Origin: Vitreimonas flagellata
GTDB taxonomy: Bacteria; Pseudomonadota; Alphaproteobacteria; Caulobacterales; Aquidulcibacteraceae
Direction: 5' to 3'
Length of the DNA: 64,000 nucleotides
Assembly (NCBI RefSeq): GCF_004634425.1
Contig: NZ_SBJL01000001.1
Coordinates: forward strand, 1,089,001-1,153,000
The notes below the pieces were generated by a model. It made no database searches and had not been told where the DNA came from. It was given only the letters and a program-made list of their open reading frames with translations. Position 1 is the first letter of the stretch; each line of letters begins with the position of its first letter. The position numbers and the translations under genes were made by a program. This document shows, one piece after another, positions 62,663-64,000 of the stretch.

Positions 62663-64000
62663 GTGGTCGACCTCACCACCGCCCGCGAAACGCTGCGTCA
62701 CGTATTTGGCCATGAAGATTTTCGCGGGTTGCAAGCGGATGTGATCGCCGAAGTGCTTGAAGGCCGCGATGTGATGGCGGTGCTGCCGACGGGCGGGGGC
62801 AAAAGCTTTTGCTATCAGATACCGGCGATGCTGCGTCCTGGGGTGGGCTTGGTGGTCTCGCCGCTCATTGCGCTGATGCAAGATCAAGTGGCGAGCTTGC
62901 GTGCAGCGGGCGTCGCGGCGGGGCGGCTGGATTCAACGCTCGATCGCGATGCGCGGCGCGAATGCCTGAATGCGGCGCGCGATGGGAAGCTTGATCTACT
63001 CTACGTATCGCCCGAAGCCTTGTTCGCGCAGGGCTTCCTCGACTTTCTCGAACAATGCCCCATCGCGCTGTTCGCCATCGACGAAGCGCACTGCGTTAGC
63101 CAATGGGGCCACGATTTCCGTCCGGACTATCGCGCGCTGGGACGGCTGGCTGAGCTCTTCCCCAACGTACCGCGTATGGCGGTAACGGCGACAGCTGATT
63201 TGAAGACGCAGGCCGATATTCGCACACAGCTCAGACTGGAGCACGCCAAGAGCTTCATCGCCTCATTCGATCGTTCGAACCTCGTGCTGTCGGCGGAGCG
63301 CAAATCAGCCAAGCCGCAAGACCGCATTGTTGATCTCGTCCGCGCGCGGCGTGGCAAGTCCGGCATCATCTATGCGGCGACGCGCGATAACGTCGATAAG
63401 CTCGCAGCGTCGCTACAAAACCTCAACGTGCCAGCGCTCGCCTACCATGCCGGCCTCGACGCCAGCTTACGCGCGGAGCGACAGCACAAGTTCCAGGAAG
63501 AAGACGACGTGGTGATGGTCGCGACCATCGCCTTCGGCATGGGCGTCGATAAGCCGGACGTGCGCTACGTGATCCACGCGGATTCGCCGAAGAGCATCGA
63601 GGCGTATTGGCAGGAAGTCGGCCGCGGCGGGCGCGATGGCGAAACGGCTGAGGGGTTCTGCATTTATTCGGCGTCGGACCTACGCCGCTCCGTGATGTTC
63701 GCGAGCCAATCGGGCGCGAGCGAGCAGGTCAAAGCCGTGCAGGTGAAAAAAGCGCGCCAGCTCTTTGCATATCTCGACGGCCTCACCTGCCGTCGTGCGG
63801 GCGTGCGGCGCTATTTCGGCGAAGAAGGCGTCGAGCCGTGCGGTGTATGCGATATCTGCACCGATCCGCCGGTCTCGATCGATGCGACAGAACTTGCCGC
63901 CAAAGCGATCTCGGCAGTCATGCGGATGGATCAGCGTGTCGGGCGCGGGCGCGTCGTGAACCATTTGCTTGGCAAGGCCGGCGACGAGATCGATCAGCGC
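62663..64000 (+). CDS. recQ: ATP-dependent DNA helicase RecQ, N-terminal part, cut by window edge
   Basis: 446 codons from a GTG at 62663, one base after the stop of the preceding frame; no better start is seen. Helicase motifs: [17 protein letters not shown] (I), [18 protein letters not shown] (II, DEAH), VTATAD (III), [20 protein letters not shown] (V) and [11 protein letters not shown] (VI). The zinc-binding domain C-x16-C-x2-C-x2-C-like segment ([24 protein letters not shown]) follows. The winged-helix and HRDC parts lie outside the window. RecQ unwinds DNA 3'-5' and acts in recombination and replication-fork repair. Confidence 0.96.
   Translation, partial: MVDLTTARETLRHVFGHEDFRGLQADVIAEVLEGRDVMAVLPTGGGKSFCYQIPAMLRPGVGLVVSPLIALMQDQVASLRAAGVAAGRLDSTLDRDARRECLNAARDGKLDLLYVSPEALFAQGFLDFLEQCPIALFAIDEAHCVSQWGHDFRPDYRALGRLAELFPNVPRMAVTATADLKTQADIRTQLRLEHAKSFIASFDRSNLVLSAERKSAKPQDRIVDLVRARRGKSGIIYAATRDNVDKLAASLQNLNVPALAYHAGLDASLRAERQHKFQEEDDVVMVATIAFGMGVDKPDVRYVIHADSPKSIEAYWQEVGRGGRDGETAEGFCIYSASDLRRSVMFASQSGASEQVKAVQVKKARQLFAYLDGLTCRRAGVRRYFGEEGVEPCGVCDICTDPPVSIDATELAAKAISAVMRMDQRVGRGRVVNHLLGKAGDEIDQR

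Overview
This 64 kb, GC-rich window is dense chromosomal DNA from an alphaproteobacterium. The der-bamB-TPR-panB order, a fused cysNC, a bifunctional putA divergent from an Lrp-type regulator, hspQ, an astA-astD-astB operon, two large TonB-dependent receptors and tandem OmpA genes fit Caulobacterales (Hyphomonadaceae or Caulobacteraceae). The class is secure. The order is an inference from gene content. The window opens inside der and closes inside recQ.

Layout. 1-3.7 kb (minus): der, bamB, a YfgM-like TPR protein and panB. 3.8-6.5 kb (minus): two tandem modules of the same plan, each a DUF6249-like membrane protein, an ECF sigma factor and a small two-helix membrane protein. 6.5-8.9 kb (plus): ArsR regulator, glutathione S-transferase and three SRPBCC paralogues. 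8.9-15.4 kb: amino-acid and amine catabolism (putA, Lrp regulators, MaoC, RidA, FAD oxidase). 15.4-24 kb: a MalT-like LuxR regulator with a cysteine cluster, a TonB receptor, a DJ-1/PfpI protein and a Rieske oxygenase-SRPBCC-FAD oxidase operon. 24-28.6 kb: sulfate activation (cysD, cysNC) and an MFS transporter. 28.7-34.2 kb: acyl-CoA dehydrogenase, two enoyl-CoA hydratases and a second TonB receptor. 34.6-43.9 kb: guaA, guaB, an RsmB-like methyltransferase, rlmE and ppx/gppA; between guaA and rsmB lies an accessory stretch with a DUF2061 gene behind a Fur-like palindrome and a TIR-WD40 protein. 44.2-49.6 kb: hspQ and the arginine succinyltransferase operon with an M20 hydrolase in the place of astE. 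49.7-52.1 kb: two tandem ompA genes sharing an almost identical 415-bp 3' block. 53-64 kb: tRNA-Lys, glpK, a small phage-lysis-like cluster, a nitronate monooxygenase-like gene, methylmalonyl-CoA mutase (mutA, mutB), a lysoplasmalogenase-like gene and recQ.

How it fits together. The metabolic genes form several catabolic routes ending in central metabolism: proline (putA), arginine (ast), amines (FAD oxidases, RidA), acyl-CoAs (dehydrogenase, hydratases) and propionyl-CoA (methylmalonyl-CoA mutase). The receptors and OmpA proteins supply the outer-membrane side.

Most worth a second look: the solitary TIR-WD40 protein, the duplicated ECF-sigma modules, the MalT-like regulator with its Cys4 motif, the homogenised OmpA 3' ends, several sharp palindromes (12.0-12.1, 13.5, 34.46 and 36.25 kb), and a run of apparent single-base frameshifts between 54.7 and 62.7 kb that may be real decay or sequencing error.
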